From: Brevibacillus composti
Lineage (GTDB): Bacteria > Bacillota > Bacilli > Brevibacillales > Brevibacillaceae
Length of the DNA: 64,000 bases
Direction: 5' to 3'
NCBI RefSeq assembly: GCF_016406105.1
Contig: NZ_CP066308.1
Location: 1,399,501-1,463,500, forward strand
Under the pieces are notes generated by a model, which was given only the letters and a program-made list of their open reading frames with translations, did no database searches and was not told the DNA's origin. The stretch's first letter is position 1, and each line of letters starts with the position of its first letter. The position numbers were made by a program, and so were the translations under genes. Below are positions 16,249 through 23,669 of the stretch, piece after piece.

Positions 16249-16953
16249 TTACCCGAAAAGGGCAAGAAGAATGCGCCTGAGGTTTGCTTGCCAAAAGCCC
16301 CAAGCATGGTCACCCGCAAAGGTCTCATAGGCCAGGGTGACTGTTTTTGTTTGCAGAATGTCTCGCAGCACTTCGTTGGACTGCACGAGGTTGAGAGAGC
16401 CGCGCTGGGTGGGGACAGCCGTCTCGTCTGTGCCCACCTCCAGATAGACGTGAAGCGGCACGTTCAGGGAAGTCTCTCGCACCCGCTCGTTGAGGCTCGC
16501 GTCCATCGCGGCCGACTGCGAAGCCACCTGGCCAAAGGTGTGCGGGTAGGAGAGAGCGGTAAACAGAGAGACGACGCCGCCCAGCGACTCCCCGATGAGC
16601 GTCCGCGCCGTGCCGAGGGGATGGGTGGAATAGCGTCCGTCTATAGCACCGACGACTTCTTCGGCGAGAAAGCGCCGGTACGCCTGGTGCTCCGCGCCGT
16701 CCGGATGGTAGCGATCATAGCGGCGGGCTTTGTCTACGGGGAGAAACACCGCGATCAGGTCGGGGATTTCTTTTTCCCGGTGCATCTCTTCGAGCAGGGT
16801 CGCCAGCCGTCCCATCGACAGGTAATCTTCGCCGTCCTGGACGTACAGGACCGGGTAGGAGTAGAGAGGCGAGTAGCGCTCCGGCAGGTAGACAGGGAGA
16901 CGCTCCTCTGTCCCCAGGTGTTTGCTGGTGAGGATCAGTTCATCAAGGGCCAC
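16249..16953 (-). CDS. yjcH: Putative esterase of the YjcH/esterase D family
   Basis: A 234-residue alpha/beta hydrolase. The nucleophile elbow is GESLGG (in LIGESLGGVVSLF), and the acid and histidine are likely in YLEVGTDE and GDHAWGFW. The early segment VLYVQDGEDYL is typical of esterase D (PF00756) proteins such as enterochelin esterases and B. subtilis YjcH. A GTG start is used with AGGAGG ten bases upstream. It leads the yjcH, yjcG, yjcF series on this strand. Substrate unknown. Confidence 0.83.
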   Translation of the reverse strand: MALDELILTSKHLGTEERLPVYLPERYSPLYSYPVLYVQDGEDYLSMGRLATLLEEMHREKEIPDLIAVFLPVDKARRYDRYHPDGAEHQAYRRFLAEEVVGAIDGRYSTHPLGTARTLIGESLGGVVSLFTALSYPHTFGQVASQSAAMDASLNERVRETSLNVPLHVYLEVGTDETAVPTQRGSLNLVQSNEVLRDILQTKTVTLAYETFAGDHAWGFWQANLRRILLALFG

Positions 16954-17189
16954 TGTGTCAAGTCCTCCTTTGGGATGTTGGTTCTATTATACAGGATGAT
17001 GGGGGCTGTGGAGAGGGGGCGGAGGCTTGGAGAGCGGCGTTTGGTTCGGGAGTGCATGGGGGAGGCGGGCGAGCCTTGCCACACTTTGGCTGGGGGTATG
17101 GTACCTGAAGATTGTCGCAATTTCGCCACCTTGTGATACTATGGTAAAATGAACGATCTTCACTTAGCTGGTGGAAGGGGTTGTCTTAG

Positions 17190-17756
17190 ATGAAGAAGCA
17201 AGTACACAGCAGCGAAGTCAGAAAAGCGGCGCTGGACCGATTGGAAGAGCGCGGCGTGCGTGTAGAGGATATTGCTGAGATTGTCTATATGATGCAAGCG
17301 CCGTATCATCCTGACCTGACCATGGAACCGTGCATTGAGAGCGTCAAGGCTGTCCTGGAGAAAAGGGAGATGCAGCATGCCATTCTCGTCGGCGTGGAGC
17401 TGGATACGCTGGCGGAGAAGGGGCTTTTGTCCGAGCCGCTGCAGTCGATTATCGCGACGGATGAGGGCTTGTTCGGCTGCGACGAGACGCTGGCGCTCGG
17501 TTCGGTGTTCGGGTACGGGAGCATCGCGGTGACGACATTTGGCCATCTGGATAAACATAAGATCGGGGTCATCAAGCGGTTGGATACGAAGACATCCGGG
17601 GGGCGTGTGCATACGTTTTTGGACGACCTGGTGGCCAGCGTCGCCGCCAATGCTTCCAGCCGGATGGCCCACCGCCTGCGGGATGAGCAGGAGCAAGCCG
17701 AGCTGGAGGCGGAAGGGATCCGGGTGGAAGACAAGGCTGTGGATGAGGCTGGGTGA
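17190..17756 (+). CDS. pgpA: Phosphatidylglycerophosphatase A (YutG type)
   Basis: A 188-residue protein of the PgpA superfamily, soluble YutG type. The core holds ATDEGLFGCDETLALGSVFGYG and LDTKTSGGRVHTFLDDLVA, typical of this family. PgpA proteins dephosphorylate phosphatidylglycerol phosphate in phospholipid synthesis; whether the YutG group does so is not settled for every member. The ATG follows GGAAGGGG. The gene is single and closed by a terminator before the tRNA unit. Confidence 0.85.
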   Translation: MKKQVHSSEVRKAALDRLEERGVRVEDIAEIVYMMQAPYHPDLTMEPCIESVKAVLEKREMQHAILVGVELDTLAEKGLLSEPLQSIIATDEGLFGCDETLALGSVFGYGSIAVTTFGHLDKHKIGVIKRLDTKTSGGRVHTFLDDLVASVAANASSRMAHRLRDEQEQAELEAEGIRVEDKAVDEAG

Positions 17757-17782
17757 GGCTGTGTTTGGGAATGAGGTTGAAG

Positions 17783-17813
17783 GGCATCCCTTTTCGGGAT
17801 GCTCCGTTGTTTT
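17783..17813 (+). terminator. Terminator behind pgpA
   Basis: GCATCCC / GGGATGC stem with a five-base loop and a T-rich tail (TCCGTTGTTTTT). Confidence 0.75.
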
Positions 17814-17878
17814 TGGGGGCAGAAAAAGGGGAATTATGATGGTGGTAAAATTTTTTACTAGAAATTTTGTTTTTGCTC

Positions 17879-17907
17879 TTGAAATCGGAAAAGAAATCCT
17901 GTATATT
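17879..17907 (+). promoter_or_regulatory. Sigma-A promoter of the tRNA unit
   Basis: TTGAAA (17879-17884) and TATATT (17902-17907) separated by exactly 17 bases. It ends about 30 bases before the first tRNA gene. Confidence 0.75.
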
Positions 17908-17937
17908 AAATCTTGTGATCGACGTCCGGTACGATTC

Positions 17938-18014
17938 GGGCCCTTAGCTCAGTTGGTCAGAGCGGTCGGCTCATAACCGATTGGTCGTAGGTTCGAGTCC
18001 TACAGGGCCCACCA
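17938..18014 (+). tRNA. tRNA-Ile(CAU), lysidine type (may be labelled tRNA-Met)
   Basis: A 77-base cloverleaf with encoded CCA and acceptor stem GGGCCCT / AGGGCCC. The anticodon loop CTCATAA gives CAT. The body (TTAGCTCAGTTGGT, GGTCGTAGGTTCGAGTCC) matches the Bacillus tRNA-Ile2 read by lysidine-modified C34 better than elongator or initiator tRNA-Met. Confidence 0.85.
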
Positions 18015-18054
18015 TTGAACGCCAATGGTGACATCACAACAATCTATATCCCAT

Positions 18055-18130
18055 GATCCGGTAGCTCAGTTGGGAGAGCACCATCTTGACAGGGTGGGGG
18101 TCGCTGGTTCGAACCCAGTCCGGATCACCA
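18055..18130 (+). tRNA. tRNA-Val(GAC)
   Basis: A 76-base cloverleaf with encoded CCA. The acceptor stem is GATCCGG / CCGGATC and the anticodon loop TTGACAG gives GAC (valine). The prophage integrase lies just downstream, so the 3' part of this gene is the probable attachment site, left intact by integration. Confidence 0.92.
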
Positions 18131-18144
18131 TATAACGAATGCTG

Positions 18145-18169
18145 AAACCCTTGGTAATCAAGGGTTTTT
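18145..18169 (+). terminator. Terminator of the tRNA unit
   Basis: AAACCCTTG / CAAGGGTTT stem with a five-base loop and a T tail, 14 bases after tRNA-Val. Confidence 0.85.
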
Positions 18170-18191
18170 CTTATGTCTTCGACCTTCCACC

Positions 18192-18239
18192 CTGACAACA
18201 TAGTGCCTCCACGTTGTCGCTTGACAACATTTTGACAAC
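18192..18239. repeat. TGACAAC repeats, candidate integrase arm sites
   Basis: TGACAAC occurs three times in direct orientation (near 18193, 18222 and 18233), with one inverted GTTGTC near 18213. The cluster lies between the integrase stop and the tRNA, where arm-type binding sites of tyrosine integrases are usually found. Confidence 0.5.
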
Positions 18240-18255
18240 CTTTATTCGACTAAAG

Positions 18256-19389
18256 TCATTTTGGACGTTTCTGCTTCATCATTTTTTCGAAGTTGTCAGC
18301 TGCGTCTTTTTGCATGTCGGGCAGCACATGGCTGTATACATCCATCGTGATTCCAACCCGACTGTGCCCCAAACGCTCGGACACAACCTTCGGGTGCTCG
18401 CCAAGCTGCAGGAGCATGGTGGCATGCGTATGCCGCAGATCATGAAAACGGATGTAAGGCAGGCCGCTCCTTTTGATTATTCGCTCGTAGTGTCGGAGTA
18501 GGTTACGTGGGTCTTGAGGTCGGCCGTCGTCGTAGCAAACCACGAGATCGTGGTCTTCGTAACCTGGGCCATACTGATCTCGGAGAGTGTTTTGCTTAGA
18601 CAAGTGTGCTTTTAGCTCTTTTACAACAAATGGCGGTATGGCAATTCTCCTTTTCGCACTTTTCGTTTTCGGCTCCTGGAAGATGATTCCCGAATTCGCA
18701 GGACGATAAAGGGTCTGCTGCACGCTGATTCGTGCCTGCTCGAAGTCGATATCCTTCCATCGCAGGCCAAGAATTTCACCACGCCGCATGCCGGTGTAAA
18801 TCGCCAGGACGAATCCGATATAGTATTTATCCTCCTTGGCATGAGACAAGAACTCATTTGCTTGCTCTGCAGTCCAGGTGACGATCTCTTTCTGGGCAAG
18901 ACGGGGAGGATCAACGTGGTCCATAATGTTTTTCGGGATCAACTGCCATTTTACTGCTTGATTTAGCGCCTTTTTGAGCACTGCATGCAGGTACTTAATG
19001 TAATCAGCGGAGAGATCCTCTTTTTGGAGCTCTGTCAAATACTTGGTGACATGCAGTGGGGACAGCTTGTCCAACTCATGATGGCCGAGCACAGGGATGA
19101 TCCGGCTCCTGACGGCAACCTCGTGGTTGGTGTATGTGGATTGCCGGAGCTTCGTCTTCGCATAATTCTCCAACCAAAACTCTAGGTAACTGGTCAAAGT
19201 CTGTTTCTTGGAGATCACCAGCTCCCCACTCTCGTACTTCGTGATCATTTCAGCGCAAGCGATTTCAGCCTCCTTTTTGGTTTTGAATCCTGATCGTGTG
19301 ATTTGTTTTCGTTTTCCAGTCTCTGAGTCCGTCCCTAAGGAGATAGCGAACGACCAGGTGCTACCTCGTTTTCTAAAATGTCCTTTCAT
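18256..19389 (-). CDS. Prophage tyrosine integrase
   Basis: A 377-residue tyrosine recombinase. It has an N-terminal AP2-like arm-binding domain (GSTWSFAISLGTDSETGKRK), a SAM-like core-binding domain and the catalytic domain. The catalytic residues lie in TGMRRGEILGLRW (Arg), HDLRHTHAT (His-x-x-Arg), RLGHSR (His) and DVYSHV (Tyr). It catalyses integration into and excision from the tRNA-Val gene. The ATG at 19389 follows GGAGGG; longer readings have no site. It points leftward toward the attachment site, as in many Gram-positive prophages. Confidence 0.95.
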   Translation of the reverse strand: MKGHFRKRGSTWSFAISLGTDSETGKRKQITRSGFKTKKEAEIACAEMITKYESGELVISKKQTLTSYLEFWLENYAKTKLRQSTYTNHEVAVRSRIIPVLGHHELDKLSPLHVTKYLTELQKEDLSADYIKYLHAVLKKALNQAVKWQLIPKNIMDHVDPPRLAQKEIVTWTAEQANEFLSHAKEDKYYIGFVLAIYTGMRRGEILGLRWKDIDFEQARISVQQTLYRPANSGIIFQEPKTKSAKRRIAIPPFVVKELKAHLSKQNTLRDQYGPGYEDHDLVVCYDDGRPQDPRNLLRHYERIIKRSGLPYIRFHDLRHTHATMLLQLGEHPKVVSERLGHSRVGITMDVYSHVLPDMQKDAADNFEKMMKQKRPK

Positions 19390-19442
19390 TGAAGAATCCC
19401 TCCGTATAGGAATGTATGTTCGTTTTGGAGATAAATAAAAAA

Positions 19443-20600
19443 TCAAAACGGCAAATCTTCATCACTGATGTTAAGCGGTTTTTTATTACTACCATCGAAA
19501 GGATCTGCGAATGGATCGAATTCAGCGCCAGCGGCAGCTGCTTCATCTGCCATTTCACAATGCACCTGTTCAATCTTCAGTGTCTCCCAACTTTTCAGTA
19601 ATCCAGCTTCGTAGAACGTTGAGGTAGATCCACACTGCGTACAAAACCTAGCATCCCCATCAAGATATTTACCGCAACTGTCTTCGAAATCAATGTGCCA
19701 CGGCCCTTGATATCTGTTGAACCGGCCATTATCGCTGAAGCCTGTACACTTGTTAACTAAATAGCTCCCACATATCTGGCAGTAATCACCAATTACATTT
19801 TCATTTTGGCATTTTGGGCATTCAATTGCTCTGTGAATTTCATCAATTTCGATACCTGAATATTTCATGATTTCACCTATCCCTTTAATGATTTGATCGT
19901 CACCGCAAATCGGACAGTATATTGCGTCTTTGCTCACGAAAGTGCCATTGCATTTAAGGCAATTCTTTTTATTTTTTTCTCTGTATATGTAATTTGAGAA
20001 AGCTGTAACAATTGGGTGATTCGATGAATACCTTATCCCCCTATTAATGCCTTCAGAAATAAATTTATAAACATTGCATGAGGCCTCGTATGATAACAGG
20101 CATAATTCCGAAATGAAGTACGGATTAATAAAATCCAGCGATGCTAATACATTCGGAGGAGCCAATAGGGTACGCGCGAAGCAATTTGCCTCTTTTTCAA
20201 AGATGTCGTACTCTTCATCAGTAAGAGAACTCCTCGCAATGATGGTTTTGTTATTACTTTCGTTGTGCCCAAGAATGTAATGCCCGAGTTCATGGGCGAC
20301 TGTCCAACGAATCCTACCAGCGTTTTCCACCATATCGTTATACAAAATAACGTATCTGTTCTTTGATTTGATGTACCAACAACATCCTTCATCACTATTC
20401 GCAAACTCGCATACCTCTGATAAAGTCATGCCGTGTTTCTTTGCAAACCAAGAGTATGTTTTTATTTTTAGATTAGGGAAGTGTTTAGCGAGTTTTTTCA
20501 CCTTCACGGGCAATTCACGGGTGTTGCTAATTTTTAATAGTTCATACGCAGCATTCTGTGCTCTTTTATAATTCGGCTTAGATATCCTCTTCTTCGTCAT
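19443..20600 (-). CDS. ImmA/IrrE-type metalloprotease with C-terminal zinc ribbons
   Basis: About 385 residues. The first 200 form an ImmA/IrrE peptidase domain with HELGHYILGH (HExxH) and downstream KEANCFARTLLAP holding the third metal ligand. ImmA cleaves its partner repressor to release the element. The rest is unusual: at least four CxxC pairs (such as CLKCNG, CPICGD, CPKCQN, CQICGS, CTQCGS), suggesting two to three zinc ribbons. The start is uncertain; several ATG codons lie within the Asp-rich end of the upstream repressor gene, so the frames overlap by about 23 bases. Confidence 0.82.
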   Translation of the reverse strand: MTKKRISKPNYKRAQNAAYELLKISNTRELPVKVKKLAKHFPNLKIKTYSWFAKKHGMTLSEVCEFANSDEGCCWYIKSKNRYVILYNDMVENAGRIRWTVAHELGHYILGHNESNNKTIIARSSLTDEEYDIFEKEANCFARTLLAPPNVLASLDFINPYFISELCLLSYEASCNVYKFISEGINRGIRYSSNHPIVTAFSNYIYREKNKKNCLKCNGTFVSKDAIYCPICGDDQIIKGIGEIMKYSGIEIDEIHRAIECPKCQNENVIGDYCQICGSYLVNKCTGFSDNGRFNRYQGPWHIDFEDSCGKYLDGDARFCTQCGSTSTFYEAGLLKSWETLKIEQVHCEMADEAAAAGAEFDPFADPFDGSNKKPLNISDEDLPF

Positions 20601-20979
20601 CATCGTCATCGTCATCGAAGGCATCCTCAAAAGTAAGTTTAATAATTTCCATCATTCTTTTACGGTCCTTGTGCGACATTTTCTTAGCTGCCCTTTGTAT
20701 GGTTCTGATATCATCGTCGAGATCTTCTGAATCTGTATCGTAAATACTTAAAGAATCTGAGGTTTCAGACCGACCAAGTAGGTAATCAGCGTTTGTTTTT
20801 AGCAGATCAGCTAACTCTTTTATGATATTTCCTGGTGGTACTGTCCGCCCTGATTCATAATTGGAGACGTTCGTTCTGTTCATACCCAACCTATTTGCTA
20901 GCTCGTCTTGCGACATTCCGTGTTTTTCGCGAAGTGATTTAATTCTTTGTCCCATTAACTTTTTTTGATTATCGTCCAT
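20578..20979 (-). CDS. CI-like prophage repressor (XRE family)
   Basis: A 133-residue protein with an N-terminal XRE helix-turn-helix (KHGMSQDELANRLGMNRTNVSNYESGR) and an acidic C-terminus ending in a run of Asp and Glu. It overlaps the ImmA-like gene, the classical immR-immA pair in which the protease destroys the repressor. The ATG at 20979 follows GGAG. It should bind the CGTCAAT-N3-ATTGACG dyads upstream. The long Asp run may be a simple-repeat expansion, since the DNA there is a GAT/GAC repeat. Confidence 0.88.
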   Translation of the reverse strand: MDDNQKKLMGQRIKSLREKHGMSQDELANRLGMNRTNVSNYESGRTVPPGNIIKELADLLKTNADYLLGRSETSDSLSIYDTDSEDLDDDIRTIQRAAKKMSHKDRKRMMEIIKLTFEDAFDDDDDDDEEEDI

Positions 20980-21018
20980 GAATAAACAACTCCAAAAAGA
21001 AAATATAAAAGAGGCTTG

Positions 21019-21035
21019 CGCCAATTTAATTGACG
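21019..21035. promoter_or_regulatory. Operator O1 (switch dyad)
   Basis: CGCCAAT-TTA-ATTGACG: one mismatch to the dyad consensus CGTCAAT-N3-ATTGACG. It lies 40 bases upstream of the repressor start, and its right half contains TTGACG, a perfect-type -35 hexamer. Confidence 0.65.
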
Positions 21036-21051
21036 TGATAATATGTGAATA

Positions 21052-21068
21052 CGTCAATTAAATAAACG
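21052..21068. promoter_or_regulatory. Operator O2 (switch dyad, degenerate right half)
   Basis: CGTCAAT-TAA-ATAAACG: perfect left half and two mismatches in the right half. Another CGTCAAT half-site follows at 21067-21073, just before the Cro-like gene. It faces O1 across 16 bases, so the two face opposite promoters. Confidence 0.6.
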
Positions 21069-21091
21069 TCAATGAAAGGACGGTGAATGGT

Positions 21092-21340
21092 GTGAATTCC
21101 CCAGTATGTACGGTGAAACGTTCAACTTTCACAAGCTATCGAAAGCACTACAACAAAACCCAAAGAGACGTCGCTATAGCTGTAGGTGTTACGGAAAGTC
21201 ACATTAGGCACATCGAAAATGGTCGTGCAAACCCCGATGCAAAATTGCTCTTCAAACTTGCTAGGTACTTTGGGACATCCGCTGAGAATCTGTTTCCTGA
21301 TTTGGCAAACGTTGAAGTGGAATTTGCAGGAAACAAATAA
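21092..21340 (+). CDS. Cro-like XRE regulator
   Basis: About 82 residues, almost entirely an XRE helix-turn-helix: KTQRDVAIAVGVTESHIRHIENGRANPDAKLLFKLARYFG. It is divergent from the repressor and placed as phage Cro would be. Two GTG starts are possible, 21083 and 21092; the second has AAAGGA at 11 bases and is preferred. Operators lie on both sides of the gene. Likely role: to shut down repressor synthesis and set early gene levels during the lytic switch. Confidence 0.82.
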   Translation: MNSPVCTVKRSTFTSYRKHYNKTQRDVAIAVGVTESHIRHIENGRANPDAKLLFKLARYFGTSAENLFPDLANVEVEFAGNK

Positions 21341-21372
21341 ACTTATCTCCAGCAACTATTGATAGTATACAC

Positions 21373-21389
21373 CGTCAATAAAATTGACG
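21373..21389. promoter_or_regulatory. Operator O3 (perfect dyad)
   Basis: CGTCAAT-AAA-ATTGACG, a perfect 17-bp inverted repeat. It lies 33 bases past the Cro-like stop, in the leader of the next genes. Confidence 0.75.
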
Positions 21390-21429
21390 CAATAGGTTTA
21401 TTTAAAGAACCCTATTTTTTTGAACTTAA

Positions 21430-21446
21430 CGTCAATTTAAGTGACT
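21430..21446. promoter_or_regulatory. Operator O4 (degenerate dyad)
   Basis: CGTCAAT-TTA-AGTGACT: perfect left half and two mismatches in the right half, 57 bases from O3. Confidence 0.55.
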
Positions 21447-21460
21447 CTTTATGAGATTTT

Positions 21461-21477
21461 GATCAATAATATTGACG
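21461..21477. promoter_or_regulatory. Operator O5 (degenerate dyad)
   Basis: GATCAAT-AAT-ATTGACG: perfect right half and two mismatches in the left half, 31 bases from O4 measured start to start. Confidence 0.55.
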
Positions 21478-21536
21478 TTTTAAGAGGAGGTTAGCAATCT
21501 AGTATAGCTCGCTCAAACGGAAGGAGGAATTTAAGT

Positions 21537-21740
21537 ATGGATACAGAGATTCGGTGTAGTAATGATCTCCCGGCAATCCTCACAGCCAAGCACATCGCCC
21601 AGTTTCTACACATTTCAGAACGGCGTGCCTATGAGCTGATGAACCTCAAGTCTTTCCCGCTGATCCGCCTCGGTCGGAACAAACGGGTGAACAGGGAGTC
21701 GTTCATGAACTGGCTGCAACAAAACGAACGAAGGGAGTAA
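21537..21740 (+). CDS. Excisionase-like helix-turn-helix protein
   Basis: A 67-residue protein with a MerR/excisionase-type winged helix (AKHIAQFLHISERRAYELMN followed by a basic RLGRNKRVNRESF). Such proteins act as phage excisionases or small regulators. A GGAAGGAGG site precedes the ATG by about nine bases. It lies downstream of operators O3-O5 and directly before the antirepressor. Excision versus regulation cannot be decided from sequence. Confidence 0.75.
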   Translation: MDTEIRCSNDLPAILTAKHIAQFLHISERRAYELMNLKSFPLIRLGRNKRVNRESFMNWLQQNERRE

Positions 21741-21746
21741 ATGAAG

Positions 21747-22508
21747 ATGGACAAGCCTCAAATATTCAATCATCAAATGTTTGGTGAACTACCAGTAATT
21801 ATTGTCGATGGTGTAGAGTGGTTCGGTGCTACAGAAGCGGCAGAAGCACTTTCGTTTGCAAAACCACACGATGCCATCTCAAACCATGTAGACGAAGATG
21901 ACTCCGCAACATACGGAGTCACCGATTCACTGGGGAGGTCGCAGCAAAAGAAATTCATCAACGAATCAGGACTATATAGTCTGATCTTTGGCGCTGCGAA
22001 ACAAGGGAAAAATCTTGGGATTCAGGATAAAGCAAAAGCGTTCAAACGATGGGTAACTGGAGAAGTGTTACCGACCATCCGAAAAACCGGCGGTTACGTT
22101 GCCAACGATGACTTATTCATCGATACATACTTGCCGCATGCCGACGAGCAGACCAAAATGACGTTCCGAGCAACGCTCGCGCTAGTCCGAAAACAAAACG
22201 AGCAGATCGAGGCTATGAAGCCAAAAGCGGAATACTTCGACGCGTTGGTTGATCGCAATCTACTCACGAATTTCCGTGATACTGCGAAAGAGCTCAAGGT
22301 CAAAGAACGAGATTTCATTGCCTGGCTGCTTGAGAAGGGCTACGTGTACCGTGACCAAAAAGGGAAGCTCAAGCCATACGCTCAGCACGTACCGGAGCTG
22401 TTCAATCTGAAAGAGTGGGAACGCAATGGTAAAGCTGATGTTCAGACGCTGATTACACCGAAGGGGAAAGAAACTTTCCGGTTGTTAATGGCGAAATCAG
22501 TCGCATAG
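21747..22508 (+). CDS. Phage antirepressor (BRO-N plus KilAC)
   Basis: About 253 residues. The N-terminal BRO-N domain (residues about 8-110) includes WFGATEAAEALSFAKPHDAI and GVTDSLGRSQQKKFINESGL. The C-terminal KilAC domain includes TAKELKVKERDFIAWLLEKG. Antirepressors of this type disturb repressor function during induction. The second ATG (21747) is preferred, since GGGAG is nine bases upstream of it and only three from the ATG at 21741. It follows the excisionase-like gene without a gap. Confidence 0.9.
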   Translation: MDKPQIFNHQMFGELPVIIVDGVEWFGATEAAEALSFAKPHDAISNHVDEDDSATYGVTDSLGRSQQKKFINESGLYSLIFGAAKQGKNLGIQDKAKAFKRWVTGEVLPTIRKTGGYVANDDLFIDTYLPHADEQTKMTFRATLALVRKQNEQIEAMKPKAEYFDALVDRNLLTNFRDTAKELKVKERDFIAWLLEKGYVYRDQKGKLKPYAQHVPELFNLKEWERNGKADVQTLITPKGKETFRLLMAKSVA

Positions 22509-22581
22509 CGAAGGCACATGGGGCCGCTGGATCCGGGAACAAGAGGCACCAAATTACAAGGTGGAAGGACGGTAGTTAGTA

Positions 22582-22797
22582 ATGAACACTTTCAGCAAAC
22601 GGGCCATCTGGCTTGCAGTTAACTCTGATGAATACGGCGACTGGCTGGTGGAGATCGCGCAGGAACATACCCGTTTGGCGCGGGAGTTAATTGTCAACAA
22701 GCACCTGACAGACGAGAACAAGGAAATCTTCGCGGCACGCATTGAGCAGCTTCGTAAGGAGCGGGATTCGATCCTGCGGCAATTTGAGGGGAGGTGA
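22582..22797 (+). CDS. Hypothetical early phage protein
   Basis: A 71-residue charged, mostly helical protein (EHTRLARELIVNKHLTDENK). A GGTGGAAGGACGG-type site precedes the ATG. It stands in the early rightward operon between the antirepressor and another unknown gene, whose GTG/ATG follows directly. No family recognised. Confidence 0.6.
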   Translation: MNTFSKRAIWLAVNSDEYGDWLVEIAQEHTRLARELIVNKHLTDENKEIFAARIEQLRKERDSILRQFEGR

Positions 22798-22803
22798 GTG
22801 GGG

Positions 22804-23142
22804 ATGGAAAAGGTTCATGCTGATCTGGCCGACGTGCTGGAACGAATTAAGAATTTATCAGTTCTTCAAAGAGGAGGCGTGCTAGATGATTTGAACAACT
22901 GGCAAGCCTTTGTTGATCAAGTTGGGTTTCAAAATCTTGGACAAATGCTTCAAGTACAAAAGATATGCCCTGCAACATCATCAAAAGGGATTCTTTTAGA
23001 GAAAGCGATTCGGAGCAAAAAAAATGAGATTGCACAAGAATTCGCAAGTCGTTTATATGATGAGGGACTTACGGTTCAAGATGCAATCTCAATACTGGAC
23101 ACAGCAAAAAACGCGATCCTAAATTCGAAATTCACCCTTTGA
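22804..23142 (+). CDS. Hypothetical early phage protein
   Basis: A 112-residue protein, mostly helical, with no recognised domain. The ATG at 22804 follows GGGGAGG by nine bases, better placed than the GTG at 22798. Its last 11 bases overlap the end of an opposite-strand gene. The C-terminal part (EFASRLYDEGLTVQDAISILD) looks like a small helical bundle. Confidence 0.6.
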   Translation: MEKVHADLADVLERIKNLSVLQRGGVLDDLNNWQAFVDQVGFQNLGQMLQVQKICPATSSKGILLEKAIRSKKNEIAQEFASRLYDEGLTVQDAISILDTAKNAILNSKFTL

Positions 23143-23407
23143 TATAAGCCTCAACTGTTTCTCGGGATGGTTTTTCTGGTTTATAAGTTGCATTTGGATT
23201 CATGTCATTCAGAATCCGAATATTCATTTTCTCACCGCGACTGCATCTGTTCCCAGCGTAAGCACCAGCAAGACAGGCGATGTAGTGGCTGCCATAAGAC
23301 ATACATATGGGTAGGTTATGGCAGTCGTGAGTGTATACCTCTATTCCAGCATCATCCAGTGTGGTTTCATCTGTCAATGATGGTGCGATTAAAGGATTCT
23401 TGTACAA
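23132..23407 (-). CDS. Reverse-oriented Cys-containing orphan protein
   Basis: A 91-residue protein on the strand opposite to all its neighbours. A TTG start is strongly supported by GGAAGGAGGTG six to seven bases upstream. It has four cysteines (HDCHNLPICMSY, ACLAGAYAGNRCSRG) and three histidines in its middle. I do not recognise it. A lone gene with its own ribosome site, reversed within an early operon, has the look of a cargo gene expressed from the prophage. No promoter could be assigned with confidence. Confidence 0.55.
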   Translation of the reverse strand: MYKNPLIAPSLTDETTLDDAGIEVYTHDCHNLPICMSYGSHYIACLAGAYAGNRCSRGEKMNIRILNDMNPNATYKPEKPSRETVEAYIKG

Positions 23408-23501
23408 GGTTTCACCTCCTTCCTGTAATGATTTGGTAAGTCTGGACAACTTCCAAATTCGACGGAAAGGTGGAAAATCCTACACAAAGGAGATGAGAGG
23501 T

Positions 23502-23669
23502 ATGGACAAGCTGATGAACCAACGACAGCAGGAGATTCTTGAAAAAACCTTTGCCTGGGAGATCCGCCGGATGACGGCATCGGGGCTCCCGGGGACGCAC
23601 CAGGCTGTGGCAGCCTACAGCGACAGGCTCTTGGAAAACAAAAAGAAGATGGGAGGAATCAAGGAATGA
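23502..23669 (+). CDS. Small hypothetical early phage protein
   Basis: A 55-residue protein (NQRQQEILEKTFAWEIRRM) likely to be helical and polar. The ATG at 23502 lies 10 bases behind AAGGAG. Its stop overlaps the start of the next gene by four bases (ATGA), showing coupled translation. No family recognised. Confidence 0.6.
   Translation: MDKLMNQRQQEILEKTFAWEIRRMTASGLPGTHQAVAAYSDRLLENKKKMGGIKE

Noticed and set aside
17938-18014. Naming the first tRNA tRNA-Met from its CAT anticodon
   Set aside because: The body matches the Bacillus tRNA-Ile2 that is converted by lysidine better than either tRNA-Met.
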